A stretch of DNA of 64,000 nt from Catenovulum sp052056295 (GTDB lineage: Bacteria; Pseudomonadota; Gammaproteobacteria; Enterobacterales; Alteromonadaceae): the NCBI RefSeq assembly GCF_052056295.1, contig NZ_CP182493.1, positions 3,534,001 to 3,598,000 of the forward strand, read 5' to 3'. Position numbers and translations under genes: made by a program. Each line of letters opens with the position of its first letter. Within the stretch, counting starts at the first letter, position 1. Below are positions 1-8,141 of this stretch, one piece after another. The notes beneath the pieces were generated by a model, which saw only the letters and a list, made by a program, of their open reading frames with translations, searched no databases and was not told the origin of the DNA.

Positions 1-1
1 G

Positions 2-682
2 TATTTAGTTGAATCTATTTGGAATGGCAAATACGCACCTGGCACTATTTTGCCAGCAGAGCGTGAATTATCTGAAGAAATTGGCGTAACCCGTACAACT
101 TTACGTGAAGTTTTACAAAGATTAGCCCGAGATGGCTGGTTAACTATTCAGCATGGTAAATCAACTAAAGTGAATGATGTTTGGTATACCTCAGGACTCA
201 ATATTCTAGAAACTGTGGTTCGTTTGGATACTCAGAATGCCGACAAACTCGTTGATAATCTGTTATCTGCGCGCACAAATGTTGCAACCATTTATGCTCG
301 TGCATCAATTAAAAATAATCCTCAGCAAGTATTAGACTTTTTGGCTGATTTGGAGCAAGTTGATGATACAGGTGAGGCGTATTCAGAATACGATTACAAA
401 TTCCATCACGCGTTAGCAATGGCTTCGAATAATCTTATCTATGTGCTGATTATCAATGGCTTTAAAACACTCTATGATAAATTAGGTGTGTTTTATTTCT
501 CTCATGCCGAAGCGCGAAGCTTAGCTAAAACTTTTTATCAAGATTTTAAATTACTGGCAGAGCAAGGTGATTTTAACGCGGCTCCTGAGTTAATTCGTCG
601 TTATGGGGTCAATTCAGGTGAGATTTTTCAACAATACCGAGACAATATGCCAACATTGGCTGAATCTGTCGTGGTTAAATAA
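2..682 (+). CDS. fadR: Fatty acid metabolism regulator FadR (5' truncated by window edge)
   Basis: GntR-family regulator that senses long-chain acyl-CoA, represses fatty acid degradation and activates fabA/fabB-type synthesis genes in gammaproteobacteria. The reading frame is open from base 2, and the first visible residues (YLVESIWNGKYAPGTILPAE) align with about residue 15 of E. coli FadR, so roughly 14 N-terminal residues lie off the window. The winged-helix motif TRTTLREVLQRLARDGWLTI is present, followed by the all-helical acyl-CoA-binding domain ending in RRYGVNSGEIF. A TTG at position 50 is only an internal codon. The gene converges on ycgB, as it does in E. coli. Confidence 0.93.
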   Translation, partial: YLVESIWNGKYAPGTILPAERELSEEIGVTRTTLREVLQRLARDGWLTIQHGKSTKVNDVWYTSGLNILETVVRLDTQNADKLVDNLLSARTNVATIYARASIKNNPQQVLDFLADLEQVDDTGEAYSEYDYKFHHALAMASNNLIYVLIINGFKTLYDKLGVFYFSHAEARSLAKTFYQDFKLLAEQGDFNAAPELIRRYGVNSGEIFQQYRDNMPTLAESVVVK

Positions 683-765
683 TCCTCAGCATGTTTTTGG
701 AAACTTGAACTTTGGGTAATCCAAACTTCCCTTATTGATTATTCACAATTCAGCTTAAGTACCAC

Positions 766-790
766 AAACACCAGCGATAAGCTGGTGTTT
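766..790. terminator. Hairpin between convergent fadR and ycgB
   Basis: A perfect 10-bp stem (AAACACCAGC / GCTGGTGTTT) with a GATAA loop lies in the short gap between the convergent fadR and ycgB genes. The T-run is short on either strand, so termination efficiency is uncertain. Position and symmetry suggest a bidirectional terminator. Confidence 0.5.
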
Positions 791-814
791 GGGTGCTAGA
801 TTCACTTGCTGGCT

Positions 815-2335
815 TTAATCAATTTCAACTTTTTTACTAACCCCAGGGCAGCGCTCTAAGATCACAACTGAGCCGTCGGCTTTTTCTTCTTCAAGCTTAA
901 CGTCAAATTGCCATAGCTGATAGAGATGTTTCAATACTTCAGCGCTACTATCAGCTAGTGGTATTCTGTGGTGTGGTTTATATCTTAAGGTTAAAGAGCG
1001 GTCGCCGCTTACATCCACACTATGTACTTGAATATCTGGTTCTAGGTTACTCAAATTATATTGGCGTGATAAAGATTCACGTAAATCTCGATAACCTTGT
1101 TCATTATGAATCGACTCCACATTTATGTAGTTTTGTTGATCGTCATCTTTAATATGAAATAGCTTGAGATCTCGCATGACCTTGGGCGATAAGAACTGCG
1201 AAATAAAACTCTCATCTTTAAAATTTTCCATCGCAAAATGTAAAGTTTCTAACCAATCTGAACCTGCAATATCTGGAAACCAACGTTTATCTTCTTCGGT
1301 TGGCTCTTCGCATATACGGCGAATATCCACCATCATATTAAAACCCAAGGCATACGGGTTTATGCCTGAATAATAATTACTATTGTATGGCGGTTGGTAT
1401 ACTACGTTGGTATGGCTGTGTAAAAACTCCAGCATAAATCTATCAGTGACTAAACCTTCGTCGTACAAGTGATTGAGTATGGTGTAGTGCCAAAACGTTG
1501 CCCAACCTTCGTTCATTACTTGGGTTTGTTTTTGTGGATAAAAATACTGGGATATTTTACGCACAATGCGCACAATTTCACGCTGCCATGGTTCAAGCAT
1601 GGGGGCGTTTTTCTCAATAAAGTACAACAAGTTTTCTTGTGGTTCTTTGGGAAAACGAATTTTCTTTTGTTCTGACTCAACTGATTTTTTTGGAATGGTC
1701 CGCCACAAATCATTCACTTGTGATTGCAAATAAGCTTCTCGCTCTTTTTGTCTTCTTTGTTCTTCGTGAATCGAAATTTTTTGTGGGCGTTTATATCTGT
1801 CTACCCCAAAATTCATGAGTGCGTGGCAAGCATCAACGGTTTTTTCTACCTTATCTATGCCGTACTTTTCTTCACACTCTGAAATATAGTTCTTGGCAAA
1901 TAACAAATAATCAATGATTGAGCTGGCATCCGTCCAAGTGGTAAACAGATAGTTGTTTTTGAAAAAGGAATTATGCCCATAACAAGCATGTGCCATAACC
2001 AGTGCTTGCATGGTTATGGTGTTTTCTTCCATTAAATACGAGATACATGGGTCTGAGTTTATGACTATTTCATAAGCCAACCCCATGTGACCACGTTTGT
2101 AGTTTTGCTGCGTTTGAATGAATTTTTTGCCATACGACCAGTGGGTATAACCAATTGGCATACCAACACTCGAATAAGCATCCATCATTTGTTCAGCAGT
2201 AATAATTTCAATTTGGTTAGGGTAGGTGGTTAGTTTGTAATGTTCTGCCACCCGTTTAATTTCAACATGATATTCTTCTAACAGTTCAAAGGTCCAATCT
2301 GGCCCATCACTCAAAGGTTTTTTTGCTTTTGCCAT
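815..2335 (-). CDS. ycgB: SpoVR family protein (YcgB)
   Basis: A 506-residue cytoplasmic protein of the SpoVR family, for which no biochemical activity is firmly established. Family features include the N-terminal GPDWTFELLEEYHVEIKRVA block, the histidine/tyrosine-rich core (NEGWATFWHYTILNHLYDEG), and NSDPCISYLMEENT. Length matches E. coli YcgB (about 510). It is the last gene of the prkA-yeaH-ycgB operon and starts 9 bp after the yeaH stop codon, which suggests translational coupling. In proteobacteria this trio is associated with stationary phase or nitrogen starvation. It converges on fadR, a neighbour relationship also seen in E. coli. Confidence 0.92.
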   Translation of the reverse strand: MAKAKKPLSDGPDWTFELLEEYHVEIKRVAEHYKLTTYPNQIEIITAEQMMDAYSSVGMPIGYTHWSYGKKFIQTQQNYKRGHMGLAYEIVINSDPCISYLMEENTITMQALVMAHACYGHNSFFKNNYLFTTWTDASSIIDYLLFAKNYISECEEKYGIDKVEKTVDACHALMNFGVDRYKRPQKISIHEEQRRQKEREAYLQSQVNDLWRTIPKKSVESEQKKIRFPKEPQENLLYFIEKNAPMLEPWQREIVRIVRKISQYFYPQKQTQVMNEGWATFWHYTILNHLYDEGLVTDRFMLEFLHSHTNVVYQPPYNSNYYSGINPYALGFNMMVDIRRICEEPTEEDKRWFPDIAGSDWLETLHFAMENFKDESFISQFLSPKVMRDLKLFHIKDDDQQNYINVESIHNEQGYRDLRESLSRQYNLSNLEPDIQVHSVDVSGDRSLTLRYKPHHRIPLADSSAEVLKHLYQLWQFDVKLEEEKADGSVVILERCPGVSKKVEID

Positions 2336-2344
2336 AAACTCACC

Positions 2345-3613
2345 TTATTTGACCTGTTTTTTGAAAAGCTCTCTAAACACTGGGTAAATATCTGAAACTT
2401 CGCGAATATGCTGAATGGCGAAGTTCTCGTGTTCGGCTGCTAATTGTTCATATTCACGCCACAAACTCTGGTGGTTGCGCGCAGTAATTTCGATATAGGC
2501 ATAATAACGAACAAAAGGAATAATTTTGTTGTGTAGTAGCTCCTTACATAATGGCGAATCGTCTGCCCAATTATCACCATCAGATGCTTGTGCTGCGTAT
2601 ATGTTCCACTCATGTGGTGAGTAGCGGTCGGCAACTATTTCTTGCATTAGCTTTATCGCACTCGAAACTATAGTACCGCCGGTTTCTTGCGAGTAGAAAA
2701 ACTCCTGCTCATCCACTTCTTTTGCTTGGGTGTGGTGGCGAATATAAACCACTTCAACGTTTTTATAAGTTCGAGTTAAAAAGAGATACAACAAAATATA
2801 AAAACGTTTGGCCATGTCTTTAGTGGCTTGATCCATAGAGCCAGATACATCCATTAAACAAAACATCACAGCTTTGCTAGTTGGTTTTGGTTGTTTTTCG
2901 TAATTTTTGTAGCGCAAATCAAACTCGTCGATAAAAGGGACTTTTTTGATACGAGCTTTTATTTCTTCTATTTCTTGTTCAAGAATTTGAATGTCAGCTT
3001 GGTTTTCTTCAGGTGCTTGTAACAATAATTCTAGCTGTTGCTGTGCAGCTTTTAATTGTTTCTTGTGTTTGCCAGCCATTGCAGTGCGGCGAGCTAACGA
3101 GTTTTTTAACGAGCGCACAATATCAATGCTAGACGGATTACCGTCTGCTTTAAAACCAGCGCGAACCGTTTTGTACTCTGTCACTTTGGCGAGTTGATTC
3201 TTTTTTAAGTTAGGCAACTCCAAATCTTCAAACAGAATATCTAGGTATTCGTCTTTAGATATTTGGAAAACAAACTCGTCTTCGCCTTCACCATCTTGAC
3301 TTGCTTGGCCTTCACCTGCGCCACCACCTTGCCCAGAAGGCGGACGTTTTATTTGGTCACCTGGTTTAAATTGGTCGTTTCCTGGATGCACCATATCTCT
3401 ATCTCCACCTTTACCTTGGTGGAATAAAGGTTCTGATACATCTCTTTTTGGAATGCTGACACTTTCGCCTGATTCAATATCGGTAACACTGCGCTTATTT
3501 ATTGCATCCGATACGGCTTCTTTTATCTGCTGATTGTATCGGCGCAGGAAACGGCGACGGTTTACTGTGCTTTTATTTTTTGCGTTTAGACGTCTGTCGA
3601 TAAAATTCGCCAT
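2345..3613 (-). CDS. yeaH: YeaH/YhbH family protein (DUF444, von Willebrand A-like domain)
   Basis: A 422-residue DUF444 protein, middle gene of the prkA-yeaH-ycgB operon. The N-terminus is basic (FIDRRLNAKNKSTVNRRRFL). A Gly/Gln-rich linker follows near residues 85-110. The C-terminal half carries a vWA-like fold with the MIDAS motif DVSGSMD near residue 255. The conserved TGGTIVSSAIKLM segment is also present. The family is thought to act with the PrkA kinase, but no molecular function is proven. The ATG start is preceded by an AGGA-type ribosome site. Confidence 0.92.
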   Translation of the reverse strand: MANFIDRRLNAKNKSTVNRRRFLRRYNQQIKEAVSDAINKRSVTDIESGESVSIPKRDVSEPLFHQGKGGDRDMVHPGNDQFKPGDQIKRPPSGQGGGAGEGQASQDGEGEDEFVFQISKDEYLDILFEDLELPNLKKNQLAKVTEYKTVRAGFKADGNPSSIDIVRSLKNSLARRTAMAGKHKKQLKAAQQQLELLLQAPEENQADIQILEQEIEEIKARIKKVPFIDEFDLRYKNYEKQPKPTSKAVMFCLMDVSGSMDQATKDMAKRFYILLYLFLTRTYKNVEVVYIRHHTQAKEVDEQEFFYSQETGGTIVSSAIKLMQEIVADRYSPHEWNIYAAQASDGDNWADDSPLCKELLHNKIIPFVRYYAYIEITARNHQSLWREYEQLAAEHENFAIQHIREVSDIYPVFRELFKKQVK

Positions 3614-3654
3614 ACAATCCTCACTACTTAACTTGTCTGCTATAGGTTGAGATT

Positions 3655-3681
3655 GGTTAAACCTAGCGACTAGGTTTAACC
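3655..3681 (-). repeat. Strong intra-operon hairpin between prkA and yeaH
   Basis: A perfect 12-bp inverted repeat (GGTTAAACCTAG / CTAGGTTTAACC) with a 3-nt loop sits in the 89-bp gap between the prkA stop and the yeaH start. No T-run follows on the minus strand. It looks more like an mRNA processing or stability element, or an attenuator that sets prkA:yeaH ratios, than a full terminator. The role is inferred. Confidence 0.6.
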
Positions 3682-3702
3682 CAATACTGATCTACACCTA
3701 AA

Positions 3703-5625
3703 TTATGATGATTTACGTACACGCAAATACCATTCAGACAATAATCTAACTTGTTTACGCGTATAACCTTTTTCCATCATACGGGCGACAAAGTCATCAT
3801 GTTTTTTCTGATCTTCAGATGAAGTTTTAGCATTAAATGAAATTACAGGTAATAACTCCTCTGTGTTTGAGAACATTTTTTTCTCAATAACGGTTCTAAG
3901 TTTTTCGTAACTTGTCCAGCTCGGGTTTTTACCTGAGTGTTTAGCTCGAGCACGTAATACGAAGTTAACGATTTCGTTGCGGAAATCTTTGGGATTACTG
4001 ATACCAGCTGGTTTTTCAATTTTCTCCAATTCGTTATTTAGCGCGCTACGGTCAAATAGTTGGCCTGTTTCTGGATCTCGATACTCTTGGTCTTGGATCC
4101 AAAAATCAGCATAAGTCACATAGCGGTCAAAGATGTTTTGCCCGTACTCAGAGTATGATTCTAAATATGCGGTTTGAATTTCTTTGCCAATAAACTCTAT
4201 GTATTTAGGAACCAAATAGCCTTTTAAAAACTCTAGGTATTGTTCTGCTAAATCGGCTGGGAACTGCTCACGTTCAATTTGTTGCTCCAACACATAAAAT
4301 AAATGTACTGGGTTGGCGGCAACTTCACTGTGATCAAAATTAAATACCCGCGAGAGTATTTTGAAGGCAAAGCGGGTGGATAAGCCGTTCATGCCTTCAT
4401 CAACACCGGCAAAGTCGCGGTATTCTTGATAAGATTTAGCTTTTGGATCTGTGTCTTTTAAGCTTTCACCATCGTATACACGCATCTTCGAATAAATACT
4501 CGAATTCTCTGGTGCTTTGACCCGAGATAACACGGAAAATTGTGCCAAAGTTTCTAACGTACCGGGCGCACATTGTGCTGAGGCTAATTCGCTGCTTTCA
4601 ATTAATTTGGTATAAATTTTAATCTCTTCAGAAACACGCAAACAATAAGGTACTTTGACTATGTATACCCTGTCTAAAAATGCTTCATTGTTTTTATTGT
4701 TTCTAAATGATTGCCATTCTGATTCATTCGAGTGGGCAAGAATAATACCGTCAAACGGCAGAGCCGACATACCTTCAGTTGGATTGTAGTTGCCTTCTTG
4801 CGTGGCTGTTAACAATGGATGTAGCACTTTGATCGGTGCTTTAAACATCTCAACAAATTCCATCACACCTTGATTCGCTCGGCATAAAGCACCTGAGTAA
4901 CTGTAAGCGTCTGGATCGTGTTGGGCATATTCATCTAAGCGACGAATATCTACTTTACCCACTAGTGCGGAAATATCTTGGTTGTTGTCATCACCTGGCT
5001 CGGTTTTAGCAACTGCTCTTTGGTCAAGCACAGAAGGATAAACTTTCACTACTTTAAATTGTGAGATATCACCATTAAATTCGTGTAGGCGTTTACGTGC
5101 CCAAGGTGACATTATGGTTTTAATGTAGCGCTGTGGGATCTTGTATTCTTTTTCTAACAGTTCGCCGTCTTCATTTACGTCAAACAAACAAAGCGGGTGG
5201 TCATTAACTGGTGAACCTTTAATCACATAAATTGGACACTTTTCAACTAAACTTTTAATTTTTTCGGCTAGCGAGCTTTTACCACCACCAACCGGGCCTA
5301 ACAAATAGAGTATTTGTTTTTTCTCTTCTAAGCCCTGAGCGGCATGACGCAAGTAAGAAACTATTTGTTCAATAGCTTCTTCCATACCATAGAATTCAGA
5401 GAAGGCTGGATAGCGGGCGATTACTCGGTTGGAGAAAATTCGACTTAACCTTGGAATTTGTGACGTATCAACCATTTCTGGTTCACCAATAGCCATTAAC
5501 AAACGCTCAGCCGCGTTGGCGTAAGCTGTCTTATCTGTTTTGCAAAGTTCAAGAAATTCTTGAATAGAATATTCTTCTTCTTGCTTAAGTTCGTACCTTT
5601 GTTTGTAGTGCTCAAAAATACCCAT
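3703..5625 (-). CDS. prkA: PrkA family serine protein kinase (YeaG)
   Basis: First gene of the prkA-yeaH-ycgB operon. PrkA proteins combine an AAA+ ATPase module with a C-terminal kinase-like region and are induced in stationary phase and nutrient stress. The Walker A motif GPVGGGKSS lies near residues 110-118, and long stretches such as GALCRANQGVMEFVEMFKAP are near-identical to E. coli YeaG. The chosen ATG (MGIFEHYKQRYE) matches the E. coli start and has GGAGG five bases upstream. An in-frame upstream ATG at 5655 would add ten unconserved residues. The product is 640 residues, the usual length. Confidence 0.95.
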   Translation of the reverse strand: MGIFEHYKQRYELKQEEEYSIQEFLELCKTDKTAYANAAERLLMAIGEPEMVDTSQIPRLSRIFSNRVIARYPAFSEFYGMEEAIEQIVSYLRHAAQGLEEKKQILYLLGPVGGGKSSLAEKIKSLVEKCPIYVIKGSPVNDHPLCLFDVNEDGELLEKEYKIPQRYIKTIMSPWARKRLHEFNGDISQFKVVKVYPSVLDQRAVAKTEPGDDNNQDISALVGKVDIRRLDEYAQHDPDAYSYSGALCRANQGVMEFVEMFKAPIKVLHPLLTATQEGNYNPTEGMSALPFDGIILAHSNESEWQSFRNNKNNEAFLDRVYIVKVPYCLRVSEEIKIYTKLIESSELASAQCAPGTLETLAQFSVLSRVKAPENSSIYSKMRVYDGESLKDTDPKAKSYQEYRDFAGVDEGMNGLSTRFAFKILSRVFNFDHSEVAANPVHLFYVLEQQIEREQFPADLAEQYLEFLKGYLVPKYIEFIGKEIQTAYLESYSEYGQNIFDRYVTYADFWIQDQEYRDPETGQLFDRSALNNELEKIEKPAGISNPKDFRNEIVNFVLRARAKHSGKNPSWTSYEKLRTVIEKKMFSNTEELLPVISFNAKTSSEDQKKHDDFVARMMEKGYTRKQVRLLSEWYLRVRKSS

Positions 5626-5810
5626 AAAGGCCTCCAGCATAGTGTCGCGAAACAAGATTAAGGAAATTAGAAAGCTTGCTAACTTAAATTAAGCTTAGAC
5701 CTAGTTTTGAAGTAACTACAAGAAAATAAAGTAAAAAAATGTGATTGACTTATCGAAAATGCTGTGGCTGAAAAAACAGTTAAAAAGGGCGGAATTATAA
5801 GGGGTTTAAA

Positions 5811-5834
5811 AGCAAAGCACGGGTGTGCTTTGCT
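5811..5834 (-). terminator. Rho-independent terminator of sodB
   Basis: A 10-bp stem (AGCAAAGCAC / GTGCTTTGCT) with a 4-nt loop lies 17 bp after the sodB stop codon. On the minus strand it is followed by TTTAAA, which makes it a plausible intrinsic terminator. Confidence 0.7.
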
Positions 5835-5850
5835 TATCGGAAAGTTGAAA

Positions 5851-6432
5851 TTAACCTAAGTTCTTTTCAACGAATTCCCAGTTTACTAACGCCCAGAAAC
5901 CTTCTAAATAGTTAGGACGAACGTTACGGTAATCAATGTAATAAGCGTGTTCCCACAAGTCTACAGTTAGTAGTGGAGTAACACCTGCTTCAGTTAAAGG
6001 CGTGCCAGCGTTAGAAGTATTAACGATAGCTAATGAGCCGTCTGCGTTTTTAACTAACCAAGTCCAGCTTGAACCAAAGTTGTTAACTGCTTTGTCGTTT
6101 AATTGCGCTTTAAACTCAGCAAATGAACCGAAAGCTGCATTGATTGCGTCAGCAACTTTACCGGTAGGCTCACCACCGCCATTTGGGCTTAAACAGTTCC
6201 AGTAGAAAGTATGGTTCCAGATTTGCGCTGCATTGTTGAAAATACCACCTTCAGAAGTCTTAACGATTTCTTCTAAAGATTTGTTTGCTAACTCAGTACC
6301 TTCAACTAAACCATTTAATTTAGTTACATAAGTTTGGTGATGTTTACCATAGTGGTATTCAATTGTTTCAGCAGAAATATGCGGCTCTAATGCGTCTTTT
6401 GCGTAAGGCAATGCTGGTAATTCAAATGCCAT
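5851..6432 (-). CDS. sodB: Superoxide dismutase [Fe]
   Basis: Cytoplasmic iron superoxide dismutase that converts superoxide to oxygen and hydrogen peroxide. The 193 residues align end to end with E. coli SodB, starting AFELPALPYAKDALEPHISA. Metal ligands are visible: His27 (YHYGKHH), the His in WNHTFYWN, and the Asp and His of DLWEHAYYIDYRN. The pattern FNNAAQIWNHTFYWNC favours the iron form over the manganese form. It is monocistronic with its own terminator. Divergent grxD lies beyond a 268-bp spacer. Confidence 0.96.
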   Translation of the reverse strand: MAFELPALPYAKDALEPHISAETIEYHYGKHHQTYVTKLNGLVEGTELANKSLEEIVKTSEGGIFNNAAQIWNHTFYWNCLSPNGGGEPTGKVADAINAAFGSFAEFKAQLNDKAVNNFGSSWTWLVKNADGSLAIVNTSNAGTPLTEAGVTPLLTVDLWEHAYYIDYRNVRPNYLEGFWALVNWEFVEKNLG

Positions 6433-6700
6433 AGTCTTTTTCTCCGTTTGGCTCTAGTAATAAACAAGCGTGTTGTTCAATAAAAACCCACAAGATAAAA
6501 CCTTATATTTTATAGGGAATTATCATACTTTTTATTGTGAAGATAAAGGTAAGGTCTTATTGGTTAATTCTCAAGTGCTAATCGCAAATCAGGGCAACAA
6601 TTTTCAACATTTGTTTAGTGAATTAGAGATAGCACTAGGGGGTTGAGTTATTTTTCGCTACAATATCGCCATCTAGTTTAACTAAATTGGTAACAGCTTT

Positions 6701-7045
6701 ATGGAAACAATCGAAAAAATTAAAACACAAATTGGTGAAAACCCTATCTTAATTTATATGAAAGGTAGCCCTAAATTACCGAGTTGTGGTTTTTCTGCTC
6801 AAGCATCTCAAGCATTGATGAATTGTGGTGAACCTTTTGCTTATGTTGATATTTTACAAAACCCAGACATTCGTGCTGAGCTACCTAAGTATGCAAATTG
6901 GCCGACTTTCCCACAACTTTGGGTTGAAGGTGAGTTAATTGGTGGTTGTGACATTATTTTAGAAATGTTCCAAAAAGGCGAATTGCAGCCATTGATCAAA
7001 GAAACTGCGGCAAAACATAAAAAAGACGATTCAGCTGCTGAATAA
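6701..7045 (+). CDS. grxD: Monothiol glutaredoxin Grx4
   Basis: Monothiol glutaredoxin of 114 residues that binds a glutathione-ligated [2Fe-2S] cluster and takes part in Fe-S cluster delivery. The active-site motif CGFS lies in KLPSCGFSAQA. The glutathione-binding WPTFPQLWVEGELIGGCDII segment is complete. Length and order match E. coli GrxD, which is also encoded next to sodB. The ATG start is supported by homology (METIEKIKTQI). Confidence 0.95.
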   Translation: METIEKIKTQIGENPILIYMKGSPKLPSCGFSAQASQALMNCGEPFAYVDILQNPDIRAELPKYANWPTFPQLWVEGELIGGCDIILEMFQKGELQPLIKETAAKHKKDDSAAE

Positions 7046-7061
7046 GCTTCTTATTAGTGTT

Positions 7062-7097
7062 CAATCTGTTCGGAACTGATCCGAGCAGATTGCTTTT
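7062..7097 (+). terminator. Rho-independent terminator of grxD
   Basis: A 13-bp stem (CAATCTGTTCGGA / TCCGAGCAGATTG, one T-G pair) with a 5-nt loop is followed by CTTTT, 16 bp after the grxD stop codon. Confidence 0.8.
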
Positions 7098-7208
7098 AAG
7101 CTCATTTCCACACTTTTTATAAGTATTTTTTGTTTCCCCCCTTGTTCATTCAGCAAAAACTTACTAACATTCACCATGTTAATTGGCTTGCGAAAATCTA
7201 TAATCTAA

Positions 7209-8141
7209 ATGAATATTTCTAAAATTGATCTTAATCTATTGATCTACCTTGATGTTTTGCTGAGAGAGCAAAATGTAACTCGAGCAGCGCAACAACTTGG
7301 TATTACTCAACCAGCAATGAGTAATGGCTTAAAACGCTTACGCGAATTACTAAATGACCCAGTGTTGGTACGCACCTCCGACGGTATGTCGCCAACTGAA
7401 AAAGCGCGTCGATTACAGCCGACCGTTCGTCGAATATTATTAGATTTAGAAGAAGCTTTGCAGCCAACAGATCCATTTGACGCTGCTCGCAGCGAACGTG
7501 TATTTAGAATTATGGCAAGTGACTATGCGGCTTCTACTTTATTGCCGAAATTGTTGTCTCGCTTACAGGAGTTAGCACCAAACGTAACTTTGGATGTAAT
7601 GACACCAAGTGACGTAACTTTCCATGATGTTGAAGAAGGTAAAATTGATATGGCAATCAATAGATTTGATGATTTGCCGTTATCTTTCCATCAAAAGGTG
7701 ATCTGGTCTGATAGTTTTGTGTGTTTAACCCACAAAGAAAACCCAGCAATTGAAAACTGGGATTTAGATGCTTACTGCGATGCTCAGCACATTTGGGTGA
7801 GTAAAACCGGCTTTGGTGTTGGTTTGGGTATGGACCCGACCGATATTCAGAAACTTGGCTGGGTAGATGAAAAGCTCGAAGAGTTAGGTAAAAAACGTAA
7901 TATCAGAGTGTTCACGCGTAATTACCATGTTGCAATTCAACTGGCTTTAGCGAAAAAAATGTTGGTGACTGTACCAAGACGCGCGACAGCAAATTATGTG
8001 CACGAGCCAAATATCGCGATTATGGAGCCGCCATTAGAGCTACCAGAAATCAAATTAGATATGATTTGGTCGCCATTGTTACATCACGACGCAAGCCACA
8101 TTTGGTTGCGCCGTTTAATCAATGAAGTTGCAACTAATTAA
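7209..8141 (+). CDS. LysR family transcriptional regulator
   Basis: A 310-residue LysR-type regulator. The N-terminal winged helix-turn-helix spans residues about 5-65 (NVTRAAQQLGITQPAMSNGL), followed by a type 2 periplasmic-binding-like effector domain from about residue 90. The sequence resembles the NodD/LeuO-like subgroup of LysR proteins, but no effector or target can be named. The start ATG is the first in frame. The 3' end overlaps the convergent chemoreceptor gene by 8 bp. No adjacent operon points to a regulated pathway. Confidence 0.88.
   Translation: MNISKIDLNLLIYLDVLLREQNVTRAAQQLGITQPAMSNGLKRLRELLNDPVLVRTSDGMSPTEKARRLQPTVRRILLDLEEALQPTDPFDAARSERVFRIMASDYAASTLLPKLLSRLQELAPNVTLDVMTPSDVTFHDVEEGKIDMAINRFDDLPLSFHQKVIWSDSFVCLTHKENPAIENWDLDAYCDAQHIWVSKTGFGVGLGMDPTDIQKLGWVDEKLEELGKKRNIRVFTRNYHVAIQLALAKKMLVTVPRRATANYVHEPNIAIMEPPLELPEIKLDMIWSPLLHHDASHIWLRRLINEVATN

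Noticed and set aside
6433..6560. A Fur box upstream of sodB
   Set aside because: The AT-rich stretch has only partial GATAAT-like matches and does not reach a convincing 19-bp Fur site.
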